NCBI RefSeq assembly: GCF_030816915.1
Contig: NZ_JAUSYN010000002.1
Location: 5,779,501-5,843,500 of the forward strand
DNA length: 64,000 bases
DNA from: Streptomyces sp. B3I8
Lineage (GTDB): Bacteria > Actinomycetota > Actinomycetes > Streptomycetales > Streptomycetaceae
Reading direction: 5' to 3'
In this document: piece after piece, positions 16,700 to 25,433 of the stretch
Position numbering within the stretch: position 1 is the first letter of the stretch
Layout: every line of letters begins with the position of its first letter
Made by a program: the position numbers and the translations under genes
Notes under the pieces: generated by a model
Databases searched by the model: none
What the model saw: only the letters and a program-made list of their open reading frames with translations
Told to the model about the DNA's origin: nothing

Positions 16700-17611
16700 T
16701 CAACCGTGCCGGGAAACCGAGTCGCCCGCGCGCTGCCACATTTCGTAGTTTCCGCATTCTGCCGTGATCTCGGCCGCCGCCCGCGCCGCGGCGACGAATG
16801 CGTCGACCAGCGGCGAGGTGCGTGAGGCCGCCACCGCGAGGCACACCTGGTCGGGCGCCAGATCCCGGACCGTGACGTAGGTGACGTCCGGGTGCGAGTG
16901 GAACACGGTCGTCGAACGGGGCAGGAACGAGATGCCCCGTCCGGCCGCGACATGCTCCAGTGTCTCGTCGACGCCGCGCACCCGGTATCCGGCGTCGGGA
17001 TGTGGACGCCTGGTGGGCTGCGTGCTGGGGTCGCCGTGCCAGACCAGCGGCTCGCCGGCCAGGTCGGCCTCGGTGACCTCCCCTTTGCCTGCCCACCGGT
17101 GGCCGGTGGGCAGGACGGCCACCCGCGGCTCGGTGTACAGCGGGGTGACACGCAGGCCGGTCTCGTCGATGGGCAGCCGCACATAGCCGACGTCGATGCG
17201 GCCGTCGAGCAGCAGGGGAGCCTGGTCGCCCCATTCGATCCGCTGCACGTCGACGACCACGTCCGGGTGCCGGGCCTCGAACGCCCGAGCCGCCGGGATG
17301 ACGGCGACGCCGGCCCGGAAGCCGATCACCAGCCGCCGGCTGCCACGGGCGGCCTCGGACACCCGGCGGCGCACCGCGAGCGCCGAGGCGAGCAGCGGAC
17401 CGGCCTCGGCCGACAGTTGTCGTCCCGCGTCGGTCAGCGCCACGCCATGGCGGTCCCGGGTGAACAGCGAAGCGCCGAGATCCTGCTCCAGCGCCTTGAT
17501 CTGCCGGCTCAGCACCGGCTGCGCGATGTGCAGCTCCTCGGCGGCGCGGCCGAAGTGCAACTGGTCGGCCACGGCGACGAAGTAGCGGAGTTTGCGCAGG
17601 TCCAGATCCAC
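16700..17611 (-). CDS. LysR-family transcriptional regulator
   Basis: A 303-residue LTTR. The N-terminal winged HTH is LRKLRYFVAVADQLHFGRAA then LHIAQPVLSRQIKALEQDLG. The periplasmic-binding-like effector domain includes LVIGFRAGVAVIP and GRIDVGYVRLPIDETG. I chose GTG 17611, with GGGAGG close upstream; TTG 17641 is an in-frame alternative without a site. It is divergent from the first F420-reductase-like gene and probably controls the 17.9-20.2 kb cluster. Confidence 0.92.
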   Translation of the reverse strand: MDLDLRKLRYFVAVADQLHFGRAAEELHIAQPVLSRQIKALEQDLGASLFTRDRHGVALTDAGRQLSAEAGPLLASALAVRRRVSEAARGSRRLVIGFRAGVAVIPAARAFEARHPDVVVDVQRIEWGDQAPLLLDGRIDVGYVRLPIDETGLRVTPLYTEPRVAVLPTGHRWAGKGEVTEADLAGEPLVWHGDPSTQPTRRPHPDAGYRVRGVDETLEHVAAGRGISFLPRSTTVFHSHPDVTYVTVRDLAPDQVCLAVAASRTSPLVDAFVAAARAAAEITAECGNYEMWQRAGDSVSRHG

Positions 17612-17657
17612 GGCGCCTCCCGGTTCCGGTGATGCTTCCAAGGTATCACCGCGTCCG

Positions 17658-17705
17658 GAACAAGTATTGGACGCCCATTCACGCCGGTGACAGCCTGAAC
17701 AAGTA
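17658..17705. promoter_or_regulatory. Direct repeats GAACAAGTA in LysR divergent region
   Basis: GAACAAGTATTGGA (from 17658) and GAACAAGTACCGGA (from 17697) lie 39 bp apart between the LysR gene and its divergent target. The spacing is close to four helical turns, so they could bind a LysR tetramer. Confidence 0.4.
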
Positions 17706-17860
17706 CCGGATCCCCGATGGGGGCGAAGCGATACCGGCGCGTGAATCCGGCGCAGGAATTCTTTCAGGAATGTGAAAGCGGCGCCCGCACTCGGAATGAG
17801 TCGGGAGCTCGGGTTCGAAATGAATGCGGGAATGGAACACTCGGGAAAGCAGGCGTATCA

Positions 17861-18505
17861 ATGAGCAGCGTCAGCATTATCGGCACGGGCGACATGGCGG
17901 CCGCCCTGGCGGGCCGGGCGCTCGCCGGCGGCAACGCCGTCGAGATCATCGGCCGCGACCCGGCCAGGGCCGGGGAGCTGGCCGCCGGACTCGACGGTGC
18001 CACTGTCGGGACGTTCGACGCCGTCCCGGCGGGAGACCTCGTTGTCCTGGCTGTGCCGTACGCCGGCGCGGCGGCGGTGGTCGGCGAGTTCGGGGACGCA
18101 CTGCGCGGCAAGGTCGTCGTCGACCTCACCAATCCCGTCTCCCCGGACGCCGAGAGCCTCGTCACCCCCGACGACAGCTCCGGTGCGCAGGAGATCGCCA
18201 AGGCGGTTCCGGCGGGCGCGCACGTCGTGAAGGCGTTCAACACCGTCTTCGGTCACATGCTGGCGCGGGGCGGCGCGTTGGACGTGCTTCTCGCGGGTGA
18301 CGACGCCGAGGCCAAGGCGGCCGTGTGGGCCTTCATCACGAGCCTCGGGTTGCGGCCGAGGGACACCGGCCCCCTGGCGATGGCGCGCTGGCTGGAGGGA
18401 ACGGGCCTGTTGATGATCAGCCTGGGCCGCCGCGGCGGGAGCTTCGACTTCGCCCTCGGCGTCGAAACGTCCGACCCCGCCCTCGGTGCCCACACGTCTG
18501 CCTGA
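17861..18505 (+). CDS. NADPH-dependent F420 reductase-like oxidoreductase (first copy)
   Basis: A 214-residue Rossmann protein. The nucleotide motif is VSIIGTGDMAAALAGRALAG, followed by VEIIGRDPARA, LVVLAVPYAGAAAVVGEFGD and VVDLTNPV. The later segment AHVVKAFNTVFGHMLARGG is the family hallmark. Such proteins transfer hydride between NADPH and F420 or other acceptors. ATG 17861 is chosen because the upstream open frame has no start near a site. A related protein is encoded two genes downstream. Confidence 0.85.
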   Translation: MSSVSIIGTGDMAAALAGRALAGGNAVEIIGRDPARAGELAAGLDGATVGTFDAVPAGDLVVLAVPYAGAAAVVGEFGDALRGKVVVDLTNPVSPDAESLVTPDDSSGAQEIAKAVPAGAHVVKAFNTVFGHMLARGGALDVLLAGDDAEAKAAVWAFITSLGLRPRDTGPLAMARWLEGTGLLMISLGRRGGSFDFALGVETSDPALGAHTSA

Positions 18506-18567
18506 GCGCGCCACCGTCACTTCTCGGCGCCACGTCTCGCGCCACCTCACTCACAAGGAATCGAAGC

Positions 18568-19503
18568 ATGCGCGTTTTCGTCACTGGCGGGACCGGCCAT
18601 TCCGGTTCGTACATCATCCCCGAACTCGTCGCCGCCGGACACGAGGTCACCGGCCTGGCCCGGTCGGACACCGCGGCGGCCGCGTTGTCCGCCCTCGGCG
18701 CGAAGGCGCGTCGCGGCGACCTCGAGGATCTCGACGGACTCAAGGAGGCGGCCGCGGACTCCGACGGCGTCATCCACGTCGCACACCGTCAGGACCTGCT
18801 TCCGTCGGGCGGGATCGACGCCGTGGCCGCCGCGGAGCTCCCGATCATGCTCGCGTACGGCGAGGCACTCGCGGGAACCGGAAAGCCGCTGGTCGCGGCG
18901 GGGAGCATAGGCTCGCCCGGGAACCTGGGCCGCCCCGTCACCGAGGAGGATCCGGCCCTGCCCGTCGGCGAGGAGCACAGGGGAACCCTGCGGGTCCGCA
19001 ACGTCGTGGAGACGGCCGTGATCGGACTCGCCGAGCGAGGAGTGCGCTCCTCGGTCGTGCGGATCTCCAACATCGCGCACAGTACGACGGACCGTGCCGG
19101 TTTCCTCGTGCAGATGATCGCGCTGGCGAAGGAGAAGGGCTTCGCCGGCTACCCCGGGGACGGCACGAACGTGTGGAACGCCGTGCACGCCCGCGACCTC
19201 GCCTCCCTCTTCCGCCTGGCGCTGGAGAAGGGGCAGGCCGGCAGATACTGGCACGCGGTGGGGGACGGGGCCCTCCCGTTCCGGGAGATCGCCGAGGCCA
19301 TCGGCGGCCGTCTCGGCCTGCCCGCCGTGAGCGTTCCCGCGGACGAGCTGATGGTGCCGGGGTACTTCGGCTTCCTGGCGAACATCGTCACGCAGAGCTA
19401 TCCGGCGTCCAACCTCCTCACCCGCCGGACCCTCGGCTGGGAACCCGCCCGGCCCGGCCTGCTCGCCGGCCTGGACAACGGCCACTACTTCCCGGCCGGC
19501 TGA
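18568..19503 (+). CDS. NAD-dependent epimerase/dehydratase (extended/atypical SDR)
   Basis: A 311-residue protein with the SDR cofactor motif FVTGGTGHSGSYIIPELVAA. The family pattern continues with ARRGDLEDLDGLKEAAADSD and GVIHVAH, then NVWNAVHARDLASLFRLAL. The canonical YxxxK is not obvious. This resembles the atypical NAD(P)-binding subgroup acting on small metabolites. ATG 18568 has AAGGAA nine bases upstream. It sits between two F420-reductase-like genes, all co-directional. Confidence 0.85.
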   Translation: MRVFVTGGTGHSGSYIIPELVAAGHEVTGLARSDTAAAALSALGAKARRGDLEDLDGLKEAAADSDGVIHVAHRQDLLPSGGIDAVAAAELPIMLAYGEALAGTGKPLVAAGSIGSPGNLGRPVTEEDPALPVGEEHRGTLRVRNVVETAVIGLAERGVRSSVVRISNIAHSTTDRAGFLVQMIALAKEKGFAGYPGDGTNVWNAVHARDLASLFRLALEKGQAGRYWHAVGDGALPFREIAEAIGGRLGLPAVSVPADELMVPGYFGFLANIVTQSYPASNLLTRRTLGWEPARPGLLAGLDNGHYFPAG

Positions 19504-19577
19504 CGGCTCGGAATCGCAACGGAACTCTGCAATACGGGAGTTCGGCTCGACTCCTCCTCTCAAGGAACGCGGACATC

Positions 19578-20246
19578 ATGACGACTGTGGGATTCATCGG
19601 AAGCGGACAGATCGGCAGGACCGTGGCGCGGCTCGCGGTCGGGGCCGGGCACCGGGTCGTGCTCAGCAACTCGCGCGGTCCCCGAACCCTCGCGGACACC
19701 CTCGCGGAGCTGGGGCCGCGGGCGTCCGCCGCGACGAGCGAGGAGGCCGCGACGGCCGGTGACATCGTCGTGGTCACGGTGCCGGTCAAGGCCTTCCCGG
19801 ATCTGCCCGCCGCGATGCCGGCCGGGAAGACGGTCATCGACACGTGCAACTACGGCCCCGAGCGCGACGGACACATTCCCGAGCTCGACAACGGGTCGCT
19901 CACCTCGAGCGAGTTGCTGCTGCGGCACCTCCCGGACGCCCGACCCGTCAAGGCGTTCAACAACATCTACTACAAGCACCTGCTGTCACTCGCCCGCCCG
20001 GCGGGGGCGGCCGATCGCTCCTTCCTGCCCATCGCCGGGGACTCCGCGCAGGCGAAGGCGGAGGTGACCGCGTTCATCGAATCCCTCGGGTACGGCGTGG
20101 TCGACGCCGGACCGCTCGCCGAAGGCCGACGGCAGGCGACGGGCACACCGGTGTGGGGAACCCCGTACGGTCCGTACTCGGACGAGCAGGGCCGTCCGGC
20201 CGACGAGGCCACCATCCGCGCGGCCCTGGCCGCCGCGACACGGTGA
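19578..20246 (+). CDS. NADPH-dependent F420 reductase-like oxidoreductase (second copy)
   Basis: A 222-residue protein. The cofactor motif TVGFIGSGQIGRTVARLAVG is followed by VVLSNSRGPRTLADTLAELG, IVVVTVPVKAFPDLP and VIDTCNYGPERDGHIPELDN. The hallmark RPVKAFNNIYYKHLLSLARP is present. It resembles the product of 17861-18505 in fold but is diverged. CAAGGAACG precedes ATG 19578. It ends the LysR-linked cluster, and a GC hairpin follows. Confidence 0.85.
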   Translation: MTTVGFIGSGQIGRTVARLAVGAGHRVVLSNSRGPRTLADTLAELGPRASAATSEEAATAGDIVVVTVPVKAFPDLPAAMPAGKTVIDTCNYGPERDGHIPELDNGSLTSSELLLRHLPDARPVKAFNNIYYKHLLSLARPAGAADRSFLPIAGDSAQAKAEVTAFIESLGYGVVDAGPLAEGRRQATGTPVWGTPYGPYSDEQGRPADEATIRAALAAATR

Positions 20247-20347
20247 CCACCGCGCGGGCGCGCGGTGATGTGCCCCCGCACATCGAGGGGCTGAGCGCGA
20301 CGCCGAGCGGTACTCCGACGCTCCGAGCATGCGCGAAGGCCCGACCC

Positions 20348-20367
20348 GGCGCGGGGTTCCCCGCGCC
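20348..20367. terminator. GC-rich hairpin terminator (GGCGCGGGG-TT-CCCCGCGCC)
   Basis: A perfect 9-bp stem with a 2-base loop lies between convergent genes. The same GGCGCGGGG core occurs in the extragenic repeat, so this may be a form of that element. Confidence 0.65.
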
Positions 20368-20466
20368 CCGCCGGCCGCGTGAGGAGTACGCCGCCGCGCG
20401 GCGGACGTGCACCCGGCGCGCAACCCACGTGCACCCGGCGCGGCCGGGGCTCGGGCGGGCGGCGCC

Positions 20467-21042
20467 TCAGGCCCCCGGCCGTGCGCCGGTCCTGCTCCGC
20501 CCGTAGTGGCGGGCGGCCTTGGCCCGGTTGCCGCACGCGGCCATGGAGCACCATCGGCGCGTGCCGTTCTTCGTGGTGTCGTGGAAGTGCAGCACGCACC
20601 TCGGGTGGGCCGCGCAACGTTTGATCCGCCGGGGTGCCTCGGCGACGAGTCGCAGATAGTCGGCGGCGGCGAGCCAGGCCGGCAGCCAGGCCGCGTCGTC
20701 GACCTCCGGGCGGGTCCGCGGACCCTCGGGCCCGAGCTCGTGGCGGAGGGCGCCGTGGGCCAGTACGCGGTTGAGGTCCTCCCGGGCCGTGTCCGAACCG
20801 GTGTCCACCAGGGCCAGGAGTATCTCGCGGGTCTCCCGCACGGCGGCGAGCGTCGCCCCGTCCGCGCCGGCGTCCTCCTCCAGGCCCGCCGCACAGAGCC
20901 AGACGGCCAGCCCCTCCACCGAGTCCAGCAGGTCCTGCGGCTCGGCGTGGTGCATCCATCGCGTGTTGAGCAGGTCGAGGCAGAGCGGCTCACCGACCAG
21001 CGGACGGCGGTCCCCGGGGACCCGGGACGACGACTCGGACAC
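20467..21042 (-). CDS. CGNR zinc-finger (ABATE-domain) transcriptional regulator
   Basis: A 191-residue protein. The N-terminal ABATE-like domain is VGEPLCLDLLNTRWMHHAEP. The C-terminal CGNR finger (RCAAHPRCVLHFHD then RRWCSMAACGNRAKAARHY) gives four zinc-binding Cys and the eponymous motif. These are DNA-binding regulators often placed next to glyoxalase/VOC genes, as here. It probably represses the divergent VOC/PNPOx operon. Confidence 0.9.
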   Translation of the reverse strand: MSESSSRVPGDRRPLVGEPLCLDLLNTRWMHHAEPQDLLDSVEGLAVWLCAAGLEEDAGADGATLAAVRETREILLALVDTGSDTAREDLNRVLAHGALRHELGPEGPRTRPEVDDAAWLPAWLAAADYLRLVAEAPRRIKRCAAHPRCVLHFHDTTKNGTRRWCSMAACGNRAKAARHYGRSRTGARPGA

Positions 21043-21117
21043 GGCGGCGCCTCCTGCGGCGGTCGGCGGAAACGGGCGGAACCCCCTCCACTTTACCGCC
21101 TAACGCATCTTTGGCGG

Positions 21118-21146
21118 TTGACGGTCGACGCCCAACCTTCTATCTT
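21118..21146 (+). promoter_or_regulatory. Promoter of the VOC/PNPOx-like operon
   Basis: TTGACG (21118-21123), a 17-bp spacer, then TATCTT (21141-21146) gives a good primary-sigma promoter in an AT-richer gap. CCGCC...GGCGG and CTAAC...GTTAG arms around it could bind the CGNR regulator. Confidence 0.6.
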
Positions 21147-21179
21147 CACTTCATCGGTTAGATCTCACGGAGGTGGACC

Positions 21180-21668
21180 ATGACCACTGCTGCTCCCGGC
21201 GCCCCGCGGACGGGACACGTCGGCCCGAACGTCCGGACGGGACACGTCGGCCTGAATGTCACCGACCTGGAGCGCTCGACGCCGTTCTACGCCCGCGTGT
21301 TCGGTCTCCAGACGCAGTCCGAGGGCGAGGACGACGGGCGCCGCTGGGCCTTCCTCGGGCGCGACGGACGGCTGGTGCTGACCCTGTGGCAGCAGGGCAC
21401 GGCGCCCTTCCCGGTCGCCTCGGCCGGGCTGCACCACCTGTCCTTCGAGGCGGACTCCATGGAGCAGGTGCGCGCGGCCGAGGAGGTGCTGCGCGAACTC
21501 GGCGCCGACTTCCACCACGAGGGCGTCGTCCCGCACGGCGAGGGCACGGCGTCCGGTGGCATCTTCTTCACCGACCCCGACGGCATCCGTCTGGAGATCT
21601 ACGCACCGAACGGCGCCGAGAACGCCACGGCCCCCACCGGCACCGCGCCCACCTGCGGCTTCTTCTGA
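21180..21668 (+). CDS. VOC-family (glyoxalase/dioxygenase superfamily) protein
   Basis: A 162-residue single-VOC-module pair: HVGLNVTDLERSTPFYARVF starts the first beta-alpha-beta-beta-beta unit, and GLHHLSFEADSMEQV and IFFTDPDGIRLEIYAP form the second. Candidate metal ligands are H23 in GHVGLN, His in LHHLSF and Glu in RLEIY. ATG 21180 is preceded by GGAGGTGG. The N-terminus contains a duplicated RTGHVG-x-NV block (27-bp DNA duplication). The next gene starts 46 bp downstream. A detoxification role is plausible. Confidence 0.88.
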   Translation: MTTAAPGAPRTGHVGPNVRTGHVGLNVTDLERSTPFYARVFGLQTQSEGEDDGRRWAFLGRDGRLVLTLWQQGTAPFPVASAGLHHLSFEADSMEQVRAAEEVLRELGADFHHEGVVPHGEGTASGGIFFTDPDGIRLEIYAPNGAENATAPTGTAPTCGFF

Positions 21669-21714
21669 CCGGTAGGCGCACCGGCCGCCGACGTCCACTG
21701 ATAAGGAGAGCGCC

Positions 21715-22638
21715 GTGCCGCTCGACGTCTTCCACGAAGGGGAGCTCGCCGTCCAGCGGCGCGCGGGACTGCTCGATCAGGGCGCACACGTCTCCCGCGC
21801 CGTCCGCGCGTCGATCCCCGGCGTGGCCCGGGATTTCCTCGCCCGGCAACCCATGGCCGTGCTGGGCGCCGCCGACGAAGAGGGCCGCCTCTGGGCCTCC
21901 CTTCTCTCCGGGAACCCCGGGTTCCTGCGGGCGGAGAGCGACACGGAACTCGCCGTCGCCGCGCTCCCCGTGCCCGCAGACCCCCTGTACGCACGGCTGG
22001 GCGGCGGTCCCGCCCCGGTCGGGATGATCGCGATCGAGCCGGCGACCCGGCGCCGGATGCGCCTCAACGGGTACGGCACACCGAGCGGGGACGGCTTCCA
22101 CGTCGCGCTCGACCAGGTGTACGCCAACTGCCCGAAGTACATCCGGAGAAGGGAACCCCACCGGGCGCCGGGCACCTCCGGCAGCCCCGTCGTACGGACG
22201 CGGGACACACGACTGCCGGACCACCTGCGCGCGTTCCTCGCCGACGCCGACACGTTCTTCGTCGCGACGACGGACCGGGACGGCCACACCGACGCCTCGC
22301 ACCGCGGCGGCGACCCGGGCTTCGTCCAGGTGCTCTCACCCACCGCGCTGCGCTGGCCCGACTACACCGGCAACGCCATGTTCAACACCCTGGGCAATCT
22401 GGAGGTCGACGCACGGGCCGGGCTGCTCTTCCCGGACTGGCGCACGGGTGCCACCGTGCAGCTCACCGGCACCGCCCGCACCGACTGGGACCCCGCGGCG
22501 GCCGCGGCCGTGCCCGGCGCGCGGCGGATCGTAGAGTTCACCGTCACCGGCGTGGTGGAGATCGCCGGAGCCACCCCCCTGCGCTGGAGCGCACCGGAGG
22601 ATCCCCGCACGCGCCCGCCCGTGGCGCCGCCCCGCTGA
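21715..22638 (+). CDS. Pyridoxamine 5'-phosphate oxidase-like flavin-binding protein
   Basis: A 307-residue protein of the large PNPOx-like group with two split-barrel repeats: FLARQPMAVLGAADEEGRLW and FLADADTFFVATTDRDGHTD. The family signature VYANCPKYIRRREPH is present. GTG 21715 has AAGGAGAG upstream. Such proteins bind FMN, FAD or F420 and reduce small substrates. It is in an operon with the VOC gene under the CGNR regulator. The substrate is unknown. Confidence 0.88.
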   Translation: MPLDVFHEGELAVQRRAGLLDQGAHVSRAVRASIPGVARDFLARQPMAVLGAADEEGRLWASLLSGNPGFLRAESDTELAVAALPVPADPLYARLGGGPAPVGMIAIEPATRRRMRLNGYGTPSGDGFHVALDQVYANCPKYIRRREPHRAPGTSGSPVVRTRDTRLPDHLRAFLADADTFFVATTDRDGHTDASHRGGDPGFVQVLSPTALRWPDYTGNAMFNTLGNLEVDARAGLLFPDWRTGATVQLTGTARTDWDPAAAAAVPGARRIVEFTVTGVVEIAGATPLRWSAPEDPRTRPPVAPPR

Positions 22639-22647
22639 GAACGGCGT

Positions 22648-22683
22648 CCGGCACGCCGGCGCACCGGAGCGCCGACGTGCCGG
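22648..22683. terminator. Hairpin terminator after the PNPOx-like gene
   Basis: CCGGCACGCCGGCGC (22648-22662) pairs with GCGCCGACGTGCCGG (22669-22683) with one mismatch and a six-base loop. It lies 10 bp after the stop codon. Confidence 0.65.
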
Positions 22684-22908
22684 GAGGCGGGCACGCCCAG
22701 GTGCGGCGGCCCGGGTCCGGCACTGGTCGAAGGCGGGCAGGCCGGCGTACTCGTCGTCGCCCGTCACCGGTCCGGCCGGTCGAGGCGATCATGCTCATGT
22801 GTGAACGAGTGCGACAACGCATCCGATCCTGCTCGGAATCATGCCTTGCCGCGCAGGGCGCCGTACCGGTCCGCCCCGTCGGCCGACCCACCGTGTGAGG
22901 CCGGCTCG

Positions 22909-23045
22909 GGTGCGGCATACGCGCTCGGTGCAGCCACGCACCGCGCCGAGGGGCGGGGAGGTCACGACACGGAGGGCCGTCGCGCGGGACGCCGAACGGC
23001 TCACGCGGCTCGGGCGCGGCTCGGGCATCCACCAGAGGCCAGTAC
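22909..23045 (+). pseudogene. GNAT acetyltransferase N-terminal remnant
   Basis: The reading VTTRRAVARDAERLTRLGRG (from about 22962) is closely similar to IAIRRAVARDAKRLTRLVRN of the intact GNAT at 16058. DNA similarity extends into the upstream leader (GGTGCGGCATACGCGCTCGG against GGTGCGAAATACTCGTTCGA). Sequence after the first helix is lost, and an RNase J fragment follows. There is no usable ORF. The preceding 22690-22908 shows nothing recognisable. Confidence 0.75.
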
Positions 23046-23051
23046 TCGGCC

Positions 23052-23255
23052 GCGGTCACGGGCCACGGCGTCGGCCGCGACGAAGGCGATGTCGTCGTGG
23101 GCGAAGCCGCGAGCCGGGAAGTCCGGGGCCTCGGCGAGGGTGCCGGTGTAGGCGATCGCCACCGCCGTGAAGGCCGGCGGGATCACGTCCAGCCGGGCTG
23201 GTTCTCCTCCGGGAACAGCACGCCGCAGCCGCGATCAGGAGTTCGCCGGCGTGCC
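23052..23255 (-). pseudogene. RNase J remnant with about 1.2-kb internal deletion
   Basis: Minus-strand peptide GTLAEAPDFPARGFAHDD matches GALAEAPDFLARGFVHDD of the intact RNase J. DNA at about 23090-23169 aligns with 31774-31860, the C-terminal part. DNA at about 23170-23252 aligns with 33090-33173, the N-terminal part encoding DVILPDF and VLFPEE. The middle, including the catalytic metallo-beta-lactamase core, is missing. It is a deleted duplicate of the rnj gene about 9 kb away. Confidence 0.8.
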
Positions 23256-23523
23256 CGAAAGGGTCATGCAGGCGGGAGACGGCCGACGCGTACAGAACCC
23301 GGGAGGTGTCGGCCGGGCTCCTGCGCGACAGCGCCGCGTTCCGGTAACTCCCCTGCCGGGGTCAGGAGTCACGGTGCGACGTGTGTGCGTGGGAGTCGTG
23401 AAGAGTTCCCGCATGGTTCTGGGGATCCGGTCACGGGAACGGAAGGATCCGGGAGGGGGGGGGCTTTCTCGGCGCTCGCGAGCACGTCGGGCGCCGCTCC
23501 ATGCGATGGGAGACCGATCGACG

Positions 23524-24447
23524 ATGTTCACTCCGGTGCGGAGCAGACTACGGAGAGCCGCGCTCGCGCTCTCGGCCATTGCGGCCCTCACCTTCGGCGC
23601 GACCTCCACGACGGGCGCGGCAGCGGCCCCCGCTCCCGCTCCCGCGAAACAGGGACCGACCTCGGTGGCGTACGTCGAGGTGAACAACAACAGCATGCTG
23701 AACGTCGGCAAATACACCCTCACCAACGGCGGCGGCAACGTCTTCGACGTCGCCGTGATCTTCGCGGCGAACATCAACTACGACGCGGGCACGAAGTCGA
23801 CGACGCTGTATTTCAACGAGAACGTCCAACGCGTTCTCGACAACGCCGCCACGCAGATACGGCCGTTGCAGCAGAAGGGCATCAAGGTCGTCCTCTCGGT
23901 GCTCGGCAACCACCAGGGCGCGGGCTTCGCCAACTTCCCTTCCCAGCAGGCGGCTTCGACGTTCGCCGGACGACTGTCGGACACCGTGGCCAAGTACGGC
24001 CTCGACGGCATCGACTTCGACGACGAGTACGCCGAGTACGGCAACAACGGCACCGGCCAGCCCAACGCCGGCTCGTTCGTCCACCTGGTGTCGGCACTGC
24101 GCGCCGACATGCCGGGCAAGATCATCAGCCTCTACAACATCGGACCGGCCGCGTCGCGCCTGTCCTACGGCGGCGTCGACGTCTCGTCCAAGTTCGACTA
24201 CGCCTGGAACCCGTACTACGGCTCCTGGCAGGTCCCCGGCATCGCACTGCCCAAGTCGAAGCTGTCGCCGGCGGCCGTCGAGATCGGTCGGACCTCGCAG
24301 AGCACGGTCACCAGCCTGGCCCGCCGTACGGTCAGTGAGGGATACGGCGTCTATCTGACGTACAACCTCGACGGCGCCGATCGCAGCGCCGACGTCTCCG
24401 CGTTCACCAGGGAGCTGTACGGAAGCAACGCCCGCTATACGCCGTAG
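23524..24447 (+). CDS. Secreted endo-beta-N-acetylglucosaminidase H (GH18, Endo H)
   Basis: A 307-residue protein that I recognise as Endo H of Streptomyces. It has a signal peptide (MFTPVRSRLRRAALALSAIA, cleavage region near AAAAPAP) and the mature start KQGPTSVAYVEVNNNSMLNV. The GH18 catalytic strand is GLDGIDFDDEYAEYG, where the last Asp/Glu of DFDDE are catalytic. The end is DVSAFTRELYGSNARYTP. It cleaves the chitobiose core of high-mannose N-glycans outside the cell. ATG 23524 gives the known precursor start; an in-frame ATG lies at 23506. It stands alone, between an RNase J remnant and an IS630 remnant. Confidence 0.96.
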   Translation: MFTPVRSRLRRAALALSAIAALTFGATSTTGAAAAPAPAPAKQGPTSVAYVEVNNNSMLNVGKYTLTNGGGNVFDVAVIFAANINYDAGTKSTTLYFNENVQRVLDNAATQIRPLQQKGIKVVLSVLGNHQGAGFANFPSQQAASTFAGRLSDTVAKYGLDGIDFDDEYAEYGNNGTGQPNAGSFVHLVSALRADMPGKIISLYNIGPAASRLSYGGVDVSSKFDYAWNPYYGSWQVPGIALPKSKLSPAAVEIGRTSQSTVTSLARRTVSEGYGVYLTYNLDGADRSADVSAFTRELYGSNARYTP

Positions 24448-24639
24448 ACGGACCACAGGCCCCGGCGTTCCCGGCATTCGGCGCCCCCTCGGGGCGTACG
24501 GCGTCCGGTAGGGCCGCGCTCGGGCAGGCCGCGCCACCGACAACGATGTCGGAGGCGCGGTCGCCGCAGGGACCGTGACCTGCGCCGTACCGAAGCGCCG
24601 GCCGCCTTCCCCATGCCGTGCCCCCGGCCGCACGGCACC

Positions 24640-24750
24640 CACAAGACTCCCGCCCTGCACTTCACCCCGACCGGCTCCTCCTGGATCGACCAGATCGAGC
24701 GGTGGTTCGGCTACCTGGCCCACCAGATGATCCGCCGCGGCCCCTGCCAG
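24640..24750 (+). pseudogene. IS630-family transposase fragment
   Basis: The reading LHFTPTGSSWIDQIERWFGY then LAHQMIRRG is the C-terminal DDE signature of IS630 transposases (usual form HFTPTHSSWLNQVERWF). Both flanks lose similarity within a few codons and no terminal repeats are visible. Confidence 0.75.
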
Positions 24751-24773
24751 TGGCGCGGGCCGCCGATGCGGGC

Positions 24774-24920
24774 AGAGTCGGGCAGCACGGCCTGGAGATC
24801 GTCATGGCCGTCGCCCAGGGCTTCGAGGCTCAGCGGGAGCCGGTCGGCAAACGCGTCACCGCCCGCATCGCCCTACCTGACGACCCCAGCGGGGACATCG
24901 CCGGACGCCGCCCCCAGTAA
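24774..24920 (+). pseudogene. ATP-binding (anti-sigma/HATPase) protein C-terminal fragment
   Basis: The reading GLEIVMAVAQGFEAQREPVG then KRVTARIALPDD resembles the G-box and final strand of small Streptomyces HATPase_c_2 regulators. There is no N-terminus. It lies directly behind the IS630 fragment. Confidence 0.45.
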
Positions 24921-25433
24921 CAGCCTGCGCTCCCGTCGGCCTCACCGCTTTCCCTGACGTCTGCCGTGAAGCGAGGCGCTGCGGGGGCGAATGAGACGGG
25001 AGCGGCCGGCGCGGGGACGGTGCCGGCGTGCGGGGTGGCGGCGTCGGCTGACAGCATGGCGAACGACGCCGACTCGGCCCGCACGCGCGCACCGCCGACG
25101 CCCAGTACGTCGCGCGGACCCGTGCCTGGTGTCCTGAGCCAGAGGTCTTTGGCCCAGGCCCTGAGCGGCCGCCCGGTCACGGAAATCGGTGGCCGCAGTC
25201 TGGAAGAATTTCTGCAGGAGTCCTTGGACGACGACCTGGCACGTGACCCAGGTGCGCCGACTTCACGCAGCATGCCGATCGGCCACCCTTCCTGAGGTGT
25301 TGAACGCCGAATCAATATCTGTTCCCGAGGGATCAGTTTTTCGAGAGCCGTGCAGCGGGAGTTTTTGCCGCGAAGAGCAGAGCAGAATTATTCACCGTGC
25401 ACGCGCCGTTCCGGCGTGCTACTGTCGTCTCAG
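24921..25433. other. Gene-poor spacer before the first cold-shock gene
   Basis: Open frames on both strands (such as 24966-25295 +, ending [20 protein letters not shown]) have no recognisable family and no convincing start site. I see no repeat or RNA gene. It may be remnant DNA. Confidence 0.3.

Noticed and set aside
24966..25295. A 109-residue plus-strand ORF
   Set aside because: No recognisable domain or convincing ribosome site; described as spacer only.
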